The notes under the pieces: generated by a model
The model's database searches: none
Seen by the model: only the letters and a program-made list of their open reading frames with translations
Told to the model about the DNA's origin: nothing
Program-made: the position numbers and the translations under genes
In this document: positions 48,231-58,249 of the stretch, in pieces
How positions within the stretch are numbered: the stretch's first letter is position 1
Layout of the letters: every line of letters starts with the position of its first letter
Assembly (NCBI RefSeq): GCF_000237925.1
Contig: NC_031502.1
Span: 27,223,951-27,287,950 of the forward strand
From: Schistosoma mansoni
Lineage: Eukaryota; Platyhelminthes; Trematoda; Strigeidida; Schistosomatidae
Reading direction: 5' to 3'
Length of the DNA stretch: 64,000 nt

Positions 48231-49060
48231 TCATGTGCTCCAGAATGAGTGACAGTCTTCCATCGAGCCCCTCCATCGGTGACTGATAGCGATGTGATCT
48301 ATTTGGGTCCAACGTTGGAACGAATTCGGGGGTCGCCATGTCAAAAGATGTTTTTCCTTGTGCTTAAAGTTAGTATTTGCAAGAAATAGGCGGTTATCTG
48401 AGCATAGCTGCAACAGACAATCGCCGTTATTTGTTCTTTTAGCCACGACACCATAAGATCCACCTACGTGCCTTTCCCTTTCGCTTAGTTTACCTACTTG
48501 AGCATCAATGTCACCTGCCACTATTACTACATCAGAACGCCTAGCTTTTCGGAGAAGGTCAAAAAGTTTCCCGTAGAACTCATCTTTTATATCGTCTGAG
48601 CTGCAGTCAGTGGGAGAGTAGGCAGAGGCAACGACGAGTTTCCTTATCTTTCCGAGTCCTTACTGATCCGTTTAGTCGGACAGCGCACAGACGACTGTCT
48701 ACTGGGATCCAGTCTAAAAGATCTAGTTTTGCCCTAGGACTCAATCTATACCTACGCCAGAGAGGCCACGGGAAGCAGCATCAGGGCTTCCAGATACGCG
48801 AAGTGTGAATCGAGTTGGTTCTTTATTATGACATGGTGAGGTCAAATGAATGACGCTACTCGGATCTTGTATGCGCGTTTCCGAGACGCAGCACACATCG
48901 ATGGTGTAAGATTCTAAAGTCCTAGCTAAGGAAGCCTGTTGTCCTATTTGGCACAATGTTCGGACACTAAAAGTTCCTACATGAAGTTTAGAGAGTGGTT
49001 TCAGGAGATCAGGAATAACGTTCCGTGTACTCGAATCGTTTGCCCTAGTGGTGCGAGGTG
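48231..49060 (-). pseudogene. LINE endonuclease domain (broken)
   Basis: Minus strand: HVGTFSVRTLCQIGQQASLA (domain start, Asn of the usual FNVRT changed to Ser), VCCVSETRIQD (catalytic Glu), then after a shift near 48.66 kb SAYSPTDCSSDDIKDEF, VVIVAGDIDAQVG (GDFNA-type motif with Asn changed to Asp), RWTQIDHIAIS and, beyond a stop at 48231, LDSDHALVRA (SDH motif). Confidence 0.82.
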
Positions 49061-49689
49061 ATAAAAGGACGTGGGAAGGGTTAGTCGTGGAGATAAGAGT
49101 TATTAGGTGTAAGAAGGATTTGAAAATGACCAATTTGGTCTCGTGTGCAGTTACGGGTATGAGGGCTAATATCACTTCCCGGCTGCCCACACCGTGGAAG
49201 GGTATTTCTTGAGGGATTAGTGTTGGTCTTAACGACCTGGGGGCGTGACCGCAGTGCCCAAGGGACAGCTGCTTGAGGTCGGTCACGCAAGGCCTTTTTG
49301 TGGGGGATTTCTGACGTGTTAGCTCCACTCTTCAAAGGACCTTACCGCTGGAGACGGAAATCCGTGGGATAAGGCGAGGTGTGCATTTTTAGGGTCGACC
49401 TTTTCTAACCCCACCCCTCCTTGTGGGAAGGCAGCATCGCTGTTATGCTGGTTGTCTGAAGGAAACACCTTACTGCTGTCACACCTCTGTACAGCCAGCA
49501 GTACGACTTCACCTTCGGACCTTGGGTTTGCTGGTTTTAGTCTTACCGCTCTTCAACCGACCTGTCTGGCATGGTAGGACCTTGAGGAACGAGCGTTCCA
49601 GCCAGCATAGCTTGGTTGGTTCATCACGATAGGCAAGCCCAACCACCACGTCAAGGTAGCAGCAACGGTCGGGAGATCATGGGGAACTT

Positions 49690-50415
49690 CAAGATGGCCT
49701 TTTATTAATTAAACTGTAAACTATCTCTAATAACATCTCAAGCTGTCTGATTTATAACAAAAATGTTAGACATAATATGATCAAATTAACTTCGTCTTAA
49801 TAGTTTAATACTCTCTCTACAAACGTCTGAACTGCGATAACGTCAAAAAATATACTTCAAGACCATTGAAATTTTAGGTTACGAGGTTCGGCGAGATGGA
49901 TATATAGTACGAAATTACTACCAGCCACAGAAAGACTCCCTTGATAAGGACGAAATGCGTTCACACATCCTGAAAAAGGTTTAAAAATTGGGATAAAGTG
50001 ATAGGGTAGGTTAAATGAAGGCTTGAGTTTGTCACATTTAGACACTGTTGGTCTCATTCAAAAAAGCACCTTAGGATAATTATTTGGAACAGTTCACAAG
50101 GTATAGAACATCAAAACGCGTGAATGCATATTAAAATATTGTTGCGTGTATATGTTTCCCATAAGTTTTAAATAAATTAATACTTTATCAACTAAAATAT
50201 TCTTTTAATTGGGACATGTTATGATTTTATTTTCATAGACATCATCACGCAGGGTTATTGTCTCACTTTATCTCGATTTCGACAAAACAGCAGCAAATAA
50301 TGTAACAGATTTAACACAGAATTGACAGGAATTGGGACATAGATTTAAATAAATTCGATAGTTATGTACAGTATATACTGAAGAAAATAGCTATACTTAA
50401 TATGAAATGATTCAA
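49690..50415. other. Intergenic, no supported gene
   Basis: Spacer downstream of the G-patch gene. AT-rich, no domain-bearing frame. Confidence 0.45.
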
Positions 50416-50419
50416 ACGT

Positions 50420-51184
50420 TTATTTGTCATAAAGCAAAGCTAACTGTTCATCAGTCAAATTAAACCCTTGTCTTATAATACGTTCTTTTTTCTTCTCTAA
50501 ATTCATTTTTCTTATCAAATATTTCGAGTCCATTTTAATGGATGAGTGACGAAGTCGTCTCACATCTTTAGGATGTTCAACTGCTTTTAAATCACCTGGG
50601 TTGAAATGTGTAATTCTTGCAGTATTTGTTGTATTTGGCCATCCAAAACCAAGACGATCGCGTTTTAAGACAGTTGCTACAGGAAAGCGTCGACCTTGTC
50701 TGAGAGCACCCAAACCGCCGTTTTTAATGCAGAAATGTGATTTAGACTCGTTAGTTGAATTGTCAGATAGTACTTTCAAAGTTTTCAGTTCTTCACATTC
50801 TGGATCGAGGGCAGCATCACGCCAACCTATTCTACTTAAAAGTTGATAACCTTTATTTGAAGGAGGAATTAACAGCGGCGATGGTTTTGAACTTTTGTTT
50901 GACATCTCAGCTACTTGATGACCAATAGATGAAACGTGTTTCTTAAAATCATTAAAAGAGCCACCACATACGGAACATTTAATTAAATTTGAATCAAGTG
51001 ATGAGTATTCAATTTTTTGAGTTACGCACTGTGTAAGAGATTCATAGAAATTTTTTATCTCTTGGCCAGAGAGATTAATGTTTTCAACTTTTGGAGACGC
51101 ATTTGTTCTAGTTTCAGGACATCTTAGTGTTTCCAACACTGAACTACGAACAAAAGTCCTGTTAAGCAAGGTTTTATCCACATT
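50420..51184 (-). CDS. C2H2-like zinc finger and G-patch protein (GPANK1-like)
   Basis: One exon of 254 codons from acceptor TTTCAG (51185) to TAA (50420-50422). There is a zinc-finger-like CSVCGGSFNDFKKHV...H at about residues 78-98. A G-patch follows, GYQLLSRIGW then GGLGALRQGRRFPVATVLKR and DRLGFGW. After it comes ARITHFNPGDLKAVEHP and a basic C-terminus. The order and the THF..D..AV segment recall GPANK1; ankyrin repeats are not visible. G-patch proteins commonly bind RNA or activate DEAH helicases. The first in-frame ATG lies past the zinc finger; start is proposed to come from a spliced leader joined at 51184 (phase 0). It lies 120 bases downstream of the NUDCD2-like stop. AATAAA overlaps the stop codon. 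Confidence 0.8.
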   Translation of the reverse strand, partial: NVDKTLLNRTFVRSSVLETLRCPETRTNASPKVENINLSGQEIKNFYESLTQCVTQKIEYSSLDSNLIKCSVCGGSFNDFKKHVSSIGHQVAEMSNKSSKPSPLLIPPSNKGYQLLSRIGWRDAALDPECEELKTLKVLSDNSTNESKSHFCIKNGGLGALRQGRRFPVATVLKRDRLGFGWPNTTNTARITHFNPGDLKAVEHPKDVRRLRHSSIKMDSKYLIRKMNLEKKKERIIRQGFNLTDEQLALLYDK

Positions 51185-51304
51185 CTGAAATATAAGACAG
51201 TGTACGTTAATTATCATAAATTAGTGCACATATACACTGAATAAAAGTGAAGATATTGGCAAAAACTATCTTTATTTATAGAATGACAGTAGGTTGAGTT
51301 GAAA
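51185..51304 (-). promoter_or_regulatory. Intercistronic region: poly(A) signal and trans-splice acceptor
   Basis: 120 bases between the NUDCD2-like stop and the G-patch exon. AATAAA lies at 51271-51276 (minus strand), about 30 bases after the stop. A pyrimidine-rich acceptor ending TTATATTTCAG closes the region at 51185. This is the usual layout between genes of a trans-spliced flatworm operon (inference). Confidence 0.65.
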
Positions 51305-51511
51305 TCATACAGGAAATTTCGGGCCACCGTTACGATAGTTTCCAGATATGTCGGCTGAGCTAAAGTCTAAGCCAGGGTTTTCTATTTGTAGTCGCTGAAT
51401 GGTAAGGTTTCGTTCCATTTCATCAAGAACTAGTGGGTCCGCCTTCCATTTATCGGTCATTAAAGAATGCCAACAGGTACCTGGACTAGCTTTGATCAGA
51501 CACATAACCAT
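51305..51511 (-). CDS. NUDCD2-like protein, last exon
   Basis: 68 codons and stop TGA 51305-51307, after acceptor CTTGTAG (51512). Encodes MVMCLIKASPGTCWHSLMTD, ADPLVLDEMERNLTIQRLQI and ENPGLDFSSADISGNYRNGG. The ENPGxDFSxAxISGNYxxGGP end is diagnostic for NudC-domain-containing protein 2. Joins in phase 0 to 54708-54956 across a 3.2-kb intron. Confidence 0.88.
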   Translation of the reverse strand: MVMCLIKASPGTCWHSLMTDKWKADPLVLDEMERNLTIQRLQIENPGLDFSSADISGNYRNGGPKFPV

Positions 51512-54500
51512 CTACAAGATGGAACAAACAATGATAAAATGAGAGTTTAAAATAAGTTTATTATACTGCAATAAACCATTGTGAAATACTTTCTTCAAAA
51601 AAAGAAGTACTTCATATGCCAACACAACAAGAATTAGACGCAAAACTCTCAACAAATAGTGTATTTCAAAGTGAAAACTAACATGTGTCCACTTCAACAC
51701 ATGGTAAACCATTTACAAGGTTTACTTCTACCTGTCTCCATTATCTGTTTGATTGGTAATGAAGCCAGAAAAGTGTGAACAGCAGGAAGTAAAGTACAAA
51801 TACTGTCATTCAGCACTAAATTCTGCATTACTTATCAAAATGTATACATGATATTCTAATAGGCTTTTGTTTTCAGTTGATAAATCTTCAAATGATATGA
51901 AAAATTACTGATAAATTGATGCAGTTCTATAGTGAATAATATACAACAGAACTAGGAAAATACACCAACTCACTTTATCACACTTCAGATAAAGCGGTGA
52001 GAAATCAGATCACAACCAGTAATTTAACATCTCACTACAAAGTTGTCGGTTTCATATGTCGAATCCACATATTATTCTAACAATTATGAATTTTTTAATC
52101 CTACTTTATTTATTTATCTAATATATGTTAATTCTGGTACAAATAAGTAACAAAAATGGTATGCCCCATACAAATAATGGAATAGCATCGTGAAGAAATA
52201 AAGGGGAGTACGGTCAAAAAAGATGAGTGATTAAGATTAATGTAGAGTAAGAGATACAGTTTAAGTACAAAGACACTCAAGAAGGACTCTTCAAGCCACT
52301 GATTTGCACCATTTCTAGGACACCAACCAGGGAGTCATGATGAACTGGCAGATGCTAGCCCAATACGAATTTTATACCACAGCACCAAGTAATAAAATGG
52401 AAATCTCTAATTTTCCATCCATTCTTGGAGTTATTAAATAAAACAGAGTGGAAGGCACTGAGATCAAGTTTTTAACACATATCCAAAACACCGAGGCTGG
52501 TGTTTCGAAGTGATAATACCAGTTGAATTACTGTCACTGTACCTGGACACACTGTCGAACCTCAGCTTTACTAACATGATGTTCCCACTGAATGTTAGCA
52601 GTCCTTCGGATACAATGCGGATTGCAAACAGAGAGTCGTGTAGCATCTCTAACACGGAGATGGTTTTACAAACATATAGCAAAACTACTCCCACCGACAC
52701 ATTGTAAACCTGATCTCTTACACCCAGAATAACATCATGATGGCACCGAAAATGATTCAGATCGCTATAAGCCGTTCTAGGCTTTACTATACACTACCAT
52801 TAGCACCCACACAACTACCTAGAAACAGGTGCTTTTCGATCGCTTCTAGCGGTTCAGCACCAAGAGTGAATGCAAACACAGGCTTCTATCAGTTTTGTAA
52901 AAGTACTTTACATTTACTTGAAAATCACACGCAATACCTACGGACACTGGCAACTGAATAACTGTATAGCTTCATTATAATCCCACAACAATGCAGTATA
53001 ATCCGTATATTCAGGATAAAGTCTTTCTCCAGGAGACAGATCAGCATTATCACTACTTGCTTCCATCGGAACTGTTTTCAGAATGCAATCGATGGCGAAG
53101 TTGAAGAGTGATGAGTTTGTGAAACCCTACCTAACCTCACTGGTCGAATGGAACAATGAAGAGAGATTGTTGTATCACCTCGCTGTCAGAGGCATTAGTG
53201 TACGAAGCCTTTAAGACGCTCATAAACTCAGGCACAGTCTACTTCAACGGACAATCACAGAACATAGTCCTGTTCAACGAATTGAAGGCGTCCCTAGCAT
53301 TAACAAACACATTGATTGTCGGTTTGAAATGAATATTGAGCCGCTCTAAAATTTGGGGGAGTGTGATGTTATGATTAATTCATCCAAGACCAGAACGAAA
53401 ACGAGCCAGCTCCTGAAGAGTTAGCCGTTTACGGGCTTCGTATTATTTGCGAAGTACAACAGATGTCAATGGTTTGGACACAGTTGAAAGTAGACTTATT
53501 CCCCGATAGTTGCTGCACAGATTATCTAGCCCCTTTTCACAGATGGAGACAATGCTCGTTTTAGTTCACAGTGTCAAGATATTCTGTTTCTTGAATTTTT
53601 CCAAACGCAGTTAGTTCTCTGACCAGAAGTTCACTACCATTTCTAAAAGAGCCTCGGGAAAGAGAATCTTAACCTGATGACTTGTGATACTTCAGAATTC
53701 GGAGTCCCTCGCAGACCACCTTGTTAATCGGCTCAGTTATCAACGGCCAGAGAGGAAAAGACAATTTGATCGACAGCATAAATGCTGAACTGTTCGTCAA
53801 AAAACTCAATCCATATTTCGAGATGCTCTTAAATGTTACCAAATGGTGTACCATCAGCTATACAAATTGCTTCGCTGAAACCAGATCGTCCGCTGCGAGT
53901 GGTTGGGGTGAGCTAAAACAGCTTTCAGTAGTTAGTAATTGCAGCTGCAGCTTTCAACTCACTAGCACACTCCAACTAACAGATTTCTATGTCCTTAGTG
54001 AAACTCTGCAAAATAACTCGGCACACATGATTCCAGTTTCAATGCTAACGAAAACTGGTCAGTATCAATGCTTAATATCAACAAGTAGAAAACAAAGATC
54101 CTCATGAACTAATTAACCACATTACAGAACCTATTTACGAGATTATTAAGTTTCGTCTAATTTCTATACCATTCTTAATGCTTATTCAAGCTCTCAACAA
54201 CTACATTCTCAATCTCCTAGTAAAGATAATCTCTCTGTGCTTCTGTTTACTACGTTACTGCACTCAAGAAATTACTGTTGTGGTTGTGTAGTATATGATT
54301 GATTATTGTTGTGGGAAAAAATGTAGATTTGAGAATTTACAGCCCTAAGAATGAATTTGCCGAAAAGAGAAAATCATGCGAAATCAGTAAGTTTTGTTTA
54401 ACTTACGATCTGAGACGACGGTCAACCTTATGGGTTGCTGCTAGTTTGTAGGTCCAAAACTTTCTCATTTTCCCTAAATATAAATCCTTATTACGCAACC

Positions 54501-54707
54501 TCTTATTCCAAAACTTGTTCGACTTTTACGAATGACGTCTGTTATGAGGATGGGTTGAGTGATTTTCCCCACACCATAAAATTAAGTATTGCAGTGTATA
54601 GTTCAAATAGTGATTTAGAATAATAACGGTACTAAGTAATTACGGTTAATAAGTTAGGGTTTACTTTTTTTGAATCTAAAATTTTGGATAGCGGTATAGA
54701 AACTTAC
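51512..54707 (-). other. Intron of the NUDCD2-like gene, holding a LINE remnant
   Basis: 3196 bases with GTAAGT at the 5' end and CTTGTAG at the 3' end. It contains the decayed LINE at 52.46-53.88 kb. The rest is AT-rich and featureless. Confidence 0.8.
52460..53880 (-). mobile_element. Decayed LINE reverse transcriptase
   Basis: Minus strand, several frames: VVCEGLRILKYHKSSG, GSELLVRELTAFGKI, CSNYRGISLLSTVSK (53.5 kb), VFVNARDAFNSLNRTM (motif A, 53.3 kb), NFAIDCILKTVP (53.08 kb), YTDYTALL (decayed YxDD) and VYNVSVGVVLLYVCKTISVL (52.7 kb). It is related in layout to the LINE at 46-49 kb but clearly another, older copy or family. Confidence 0.7.
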
Positions 54708-54956
54708 GCGCTTCTTTTCATGGAGGCTCCAGGTGGATTCACTTGCTTTTATAAGGCTAAATAAGTTACCTGATAACCATGGCTGCTGACCAACGAAACC
54801 ACAAGTGATTGTACTATTGGTAATTTTACATACAATTTGCTTCACGTCTACGATTTGTCGGAATGGAATTTCGACAAAAACTTCTTGAGTTGTTTGCCAC
54901 CAGCTCCCCCACTCAAATGAGGCACAAATTTCTCCGGACGGTCCTTTAAGATGTGT
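54708..54956 (-). CDS. NUDCD2-like protein, CS-domain exon
   Basis: 83 codons between acceptor TTTTTTTCTACAG (54957) and donor GTAAGT (54707). Encodes a CS (p23/Hsp20-like) domain: SFEWGSWWQTTQEVFVEIPF, VDVKQIVCKITNST, WLSGNLFSLIKASESTWSLH. NudC-family proteins are co-chaperones working with Hsp90 and dynein regulators. With the last exon it gives 151 residues, close to the roughly 157 of vertebrate NUDCD2, so nearly the whole protein is here. No methionine precedes the domain; the exon begins in phase 0, so the start codon must come from an unseen small exon or from a spliced leader. Confidence 0.88.
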
Positions 54957-54959
54957 CTG

Positions 54960-57225
54960 TAGAAAAAAATCAATTAGTACACTAGTAAACGATAAAAAGA
55001 TTAACAAATGTTTAGTAAGTAGTATGATGAATACACGCTAGATATACAATTAATTGGAAATTTAATGCAGCTCAAAAACCAACTGGATTTTTACGTACTC
55101 GACTGAGTCATACCTAATAGGGAAAACTTGCTGTACCAAAACACATGATATCTTGATTTTGACCATTAAAGTTAACTTAAGGTAGATAGTGCATGAATTT
55201 CTCACTGCAGTTATATTTCAGTACTATTATACTAATATTTACAGGCGAGAATTATGATCAAACTTTAACACTCGTATCCATCAATTCCAAAAAGTTAAGT
55301 TTTACAGTTAGGACAAGGTACTTAACGTGCCACTTAGCTGATTAATCAGTTAGATACAGGACATTTTCATGGAAGAAAAAAGCCTGGTGAAACCATTAAT
55401 ATGATTGACCGGTAAATATATCAAGAAGCTCATTTTAATCACGAGTCATCAGTGAAAAACATAGTTATTTAAATCTGGGAATAAAAAATCGGAATTTAAC
55501 AGAGATTACCGATCGACACATTGAAAAAAATCTTTCGGTATATCTATCAATTGGCATAGAAGTTTTCCGTGAGGACTACAACAAGTTTCACATGAGAAAT
55601 TTTTCTTTATGGAATACTATCGGAATTAGGGATGCGCAGAACATAAAATATCTGAAACAGATGATAACACAGTGTTAGTACAACAACAGTATTTCGTAGG
55701 ATTTCCAGCGCTTATCCGACTTTGGGTAGTAAAAAGTCCTGAGAGTTGAATTTAAGGAGCAGAAACAGTACACAGTTGTATAGTCCTAACGAGAATACCC
55801 AGTGATATGTGAGGATTATAAGGCATCGTGACAGTCGTAAGTGTCCGATAATTGTCTAGTTATATAATATCCAACCACAATGAAAATTCTATAGCGATTT
55901 TCCACAACAAGATTGAATGCCCTGGGAGTTTGGAACAATGGGTCACTAGCTAAAACACTCCGTCTTCGAAAAATATGTGGTAAATATGTAACCTGCTATA
56001 CTGACTCCAGTTTGAGTAGGATTGTTAATCCTCACAAAGTGTTGTTTTATCCTATTTATAAATATATATACTGCATGGCCCCCAAATGCTCTGGTACGGC
56101 CGAGAGTCCGCTCTCTCTCTCGAAATGCTCTCACATGACCACGCGTATACAGCCTCTGCCACGGAAGTCCTACTCACTGCCTTCTCGTGGCGAGAGTGTT
56201 GTTTACGAAATTGAGAGGACGAAAAGCGAATGTCCGGCGCTTTAACCGGGTTGGTGGACACGGAAAGTCCACCTAGAAGAGTTGGAAAACCCTGATTCCA
56301 AACCAATAGTGCACATGAGCTCCAGTATCCTGAGGGAACAAACGGCGTATGAATTAATCGTTGGTCACCGGCTACCATGAGACTGCATCTCCCCATGATG
56401 CTCTACTGCCTTGTAAGACTAGGAACAGTTGCAAGGCGTTGATTAGGCCTGACATTCATATGAAACACGATTTTTTAAGGACTGTGGAAACAGTCCGTAG
56501 ATGTTTCTCCCTCATATAAAGATGAGAACTTACATAAGTAATAGAAAATGTTGCAAACATTGAAGCCTTACGAGGATATCTTAGTAGTGTTTTTTACCAA
56601 TAAAAGTGAAATACTAACAACTAATTATGATGGTGGCTTGTCGATAGACACTCTGGTTATTGAGATACGGTTTTTCTTACAATTACTTCACATGGTTAAC
56701 ATCTGGAGTTTTGTTTCTTGCTCAAATTAGTGAATTACTGGAATTCTCAGCCAGGAAATGTAATATCAGCACCTCCGGTTCATAAAGTTTAGATAAAATT
56801 GGGTCTTCATAATGTTACAAATGGGAAGGATCAACACAGGTCGACTGACCTATTCTTAGTAATGAAGACTGAAGTTGGTATCGAGATACTATTTAACCTC
56901 GTTTGTCTTAACATAATAATTGCATTATTTCCCTACAAAAATTGCATGGAATTTTTTCCTAGTAAGTTCCTTCCCAGCAAATCCGTTACTGACGCTTCAA
57001 AGCCGAGACTGAAAAGCATTTATCCGAACGGTCCAGGTCAAATCACTCACCACGACCTTGAGTGCCACTATTCAAGGCAGACATCCCATATTTGAAGTGC
57101 TCAAGGTTAGACAAGTGTGTGTTAGCTTGCATAAGTTCTTAATTTCTGCATTATTAGGTAGTCTGTTGACATCTGATAACCCAGAAATATACATTATAAG
57201 TTCTTTCAAGCGTATTATCCTTCTC
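54960..57225. other. Upstream of the NUDCD2-like gene; no supported gene
   Basis: Should contain the promoter of the gene pair. The block 56080-56400 is richer in GC than its surroundings and open on both strands (up to 114 codons), without a recognisable domain; probably a dispersed repeat. No start exon of the NUDCD2-like gene could be identified. Confidence 0.45.
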
Positions 57226-57229
57226 ATTT

Positions 57230-57785
57230 AGTGTAAACAATGTAGTTGTTTTTTCAGTCTTCAGTCTTCAGTAATAAGGATAGAAGGTCTAGTGACCTAT
57301 TTTAATCCTTGCAGTTTGTTACACTGTGGAGGTCCAATCTCGTCTTGAATATATCAACAGAAGGTGCTGATATTACGTGTTCTGGTAGAGAATTCCAGTA
57401 ATTCACTACTCGGTGCGAGAAACGAAACTCCAGACGTAGACGATTTGATCTCGGTTTTTGGACTTTCTTTGAATGTCCTCTCAAATGCTCAGCCCTAGAC
57501 GGGAGGAAAAGATAGGACATGTTAGTACCAAGGTCATCGTTCAGGATTCGATATGCCAATATTAGATCACCCCGTATTCGCCGGTAAGATAACGGAAATA
57601 AGTTGAGGTGTCTCAGTCTGTCTTCATAAGATAGGCTAGATAAGCCTTTTACCATTTTTGTCCCGCGGCGTTGGACTCGTTCCAACATATCCGCCTCATA
57701 TTTGAAACAAGGACTCGCTGCTTGAATCCCATATTCCAAATGTGGCCGTACGAAAGTTGGGTATAATAATCTAAACATTTCCCCA
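57230..57785 (-). mobile_element. CR1-like LINE 3' part
   Basis: An open frame of 158 codons to stop 57302: LLYPTFVRPHLEYGIQAASP, MLERVQRRGTKMVKGLSSLS, YEDRLRHLNLFPLSYRRIRG, DLILAYRIL and SHRVVNYWNSLPEHVISAP. This is the conserved end of CR1/jockey-like RT ORFs. A 3' UTR of about 60 bases ends in ACTGAAG-type 7-bp repeats (57256-57272). The copy is cut by the assembly gap at 57811. Confidence 0.85.
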
Positions 57786-57810
57786 TCCAGAACCGGAAAG
57801 ATTACGATCT

Positions 57811-58010
57811 NNNNNNNNNNNNNNNNNNNNNNNNNNNNNNNNNNNNNNNNNNNNNNNNNNNNNNNNNNNNNNNNNNNNNNNNNNNNNNNNNNNNNNNNNN
57901 NNNNNNNNNNNNNNNNNNNNNNNNNNNNNNNNNNNNNNNNNNNNNNNNNNNNNNNNNNNNNNNNNNNNNNNNNNNNNNNNNNNNNNNNNNNNNNNNNNNN
58001 NNNNNNNNNN
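57811..58010. other. Assembly gap (200 N)
   Basis: Exactly 200 N; the size is likely conventional. LINE sequence lies on both sides. Confidence 0.99.
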
Positions 58011-58249
58011 ATGACGTAGAATTCTAGGGACTACCTATTTACATTGACAGGAAGTACAACAGCCATACAGGAATGTGCCCTATAAATGGACTGGTCAGTA
58101 AATACCAGCTCATCAATTATATAGACATGGCCCATACTTAAAGAAACACTTGGCTTAGTTGCATCCCCGTTTGTATCTCGTTGAGTAACACGTAGATCTT
58201 TTAACTCACCACTATGCATAACTAAACTACGCCTGTAGCTCCTCAAGAG

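Larger units (their letters stand above)
45755..49672 (-). mobile_element. Near full-length RTE-like LINE with target-site duplication
   Basis: A 3.9-kb element flanked by the same 14 bases, GGAGATCATGGGGA, at 45741-45754 and 49673-49686. Its 3' end carries TGAC repeats. Domains on the minus strand are in order: 5' region, AP-like endonuclease (about 49.0-48.2 kb), RT (48.0-46.8 kb), and C-terminal domain (46.8-46.0 kb). A few stops and frameshifts break the ORF (near 48730, 48660, 48231, 48030, 47092, 46240). The end of a sibling copy is at 30.26-30.78 kb. The assignment to the RTE clade rests on architecture and tail; I cannot name the family. Confidence 0.88.

Noticed and set aside
56052-56396. 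114-codon minus-strand frame as a gene
   Set aside because: Simple-repeat content (CTCTCT), open frames on both strands, no domain; treated as probable repeat.
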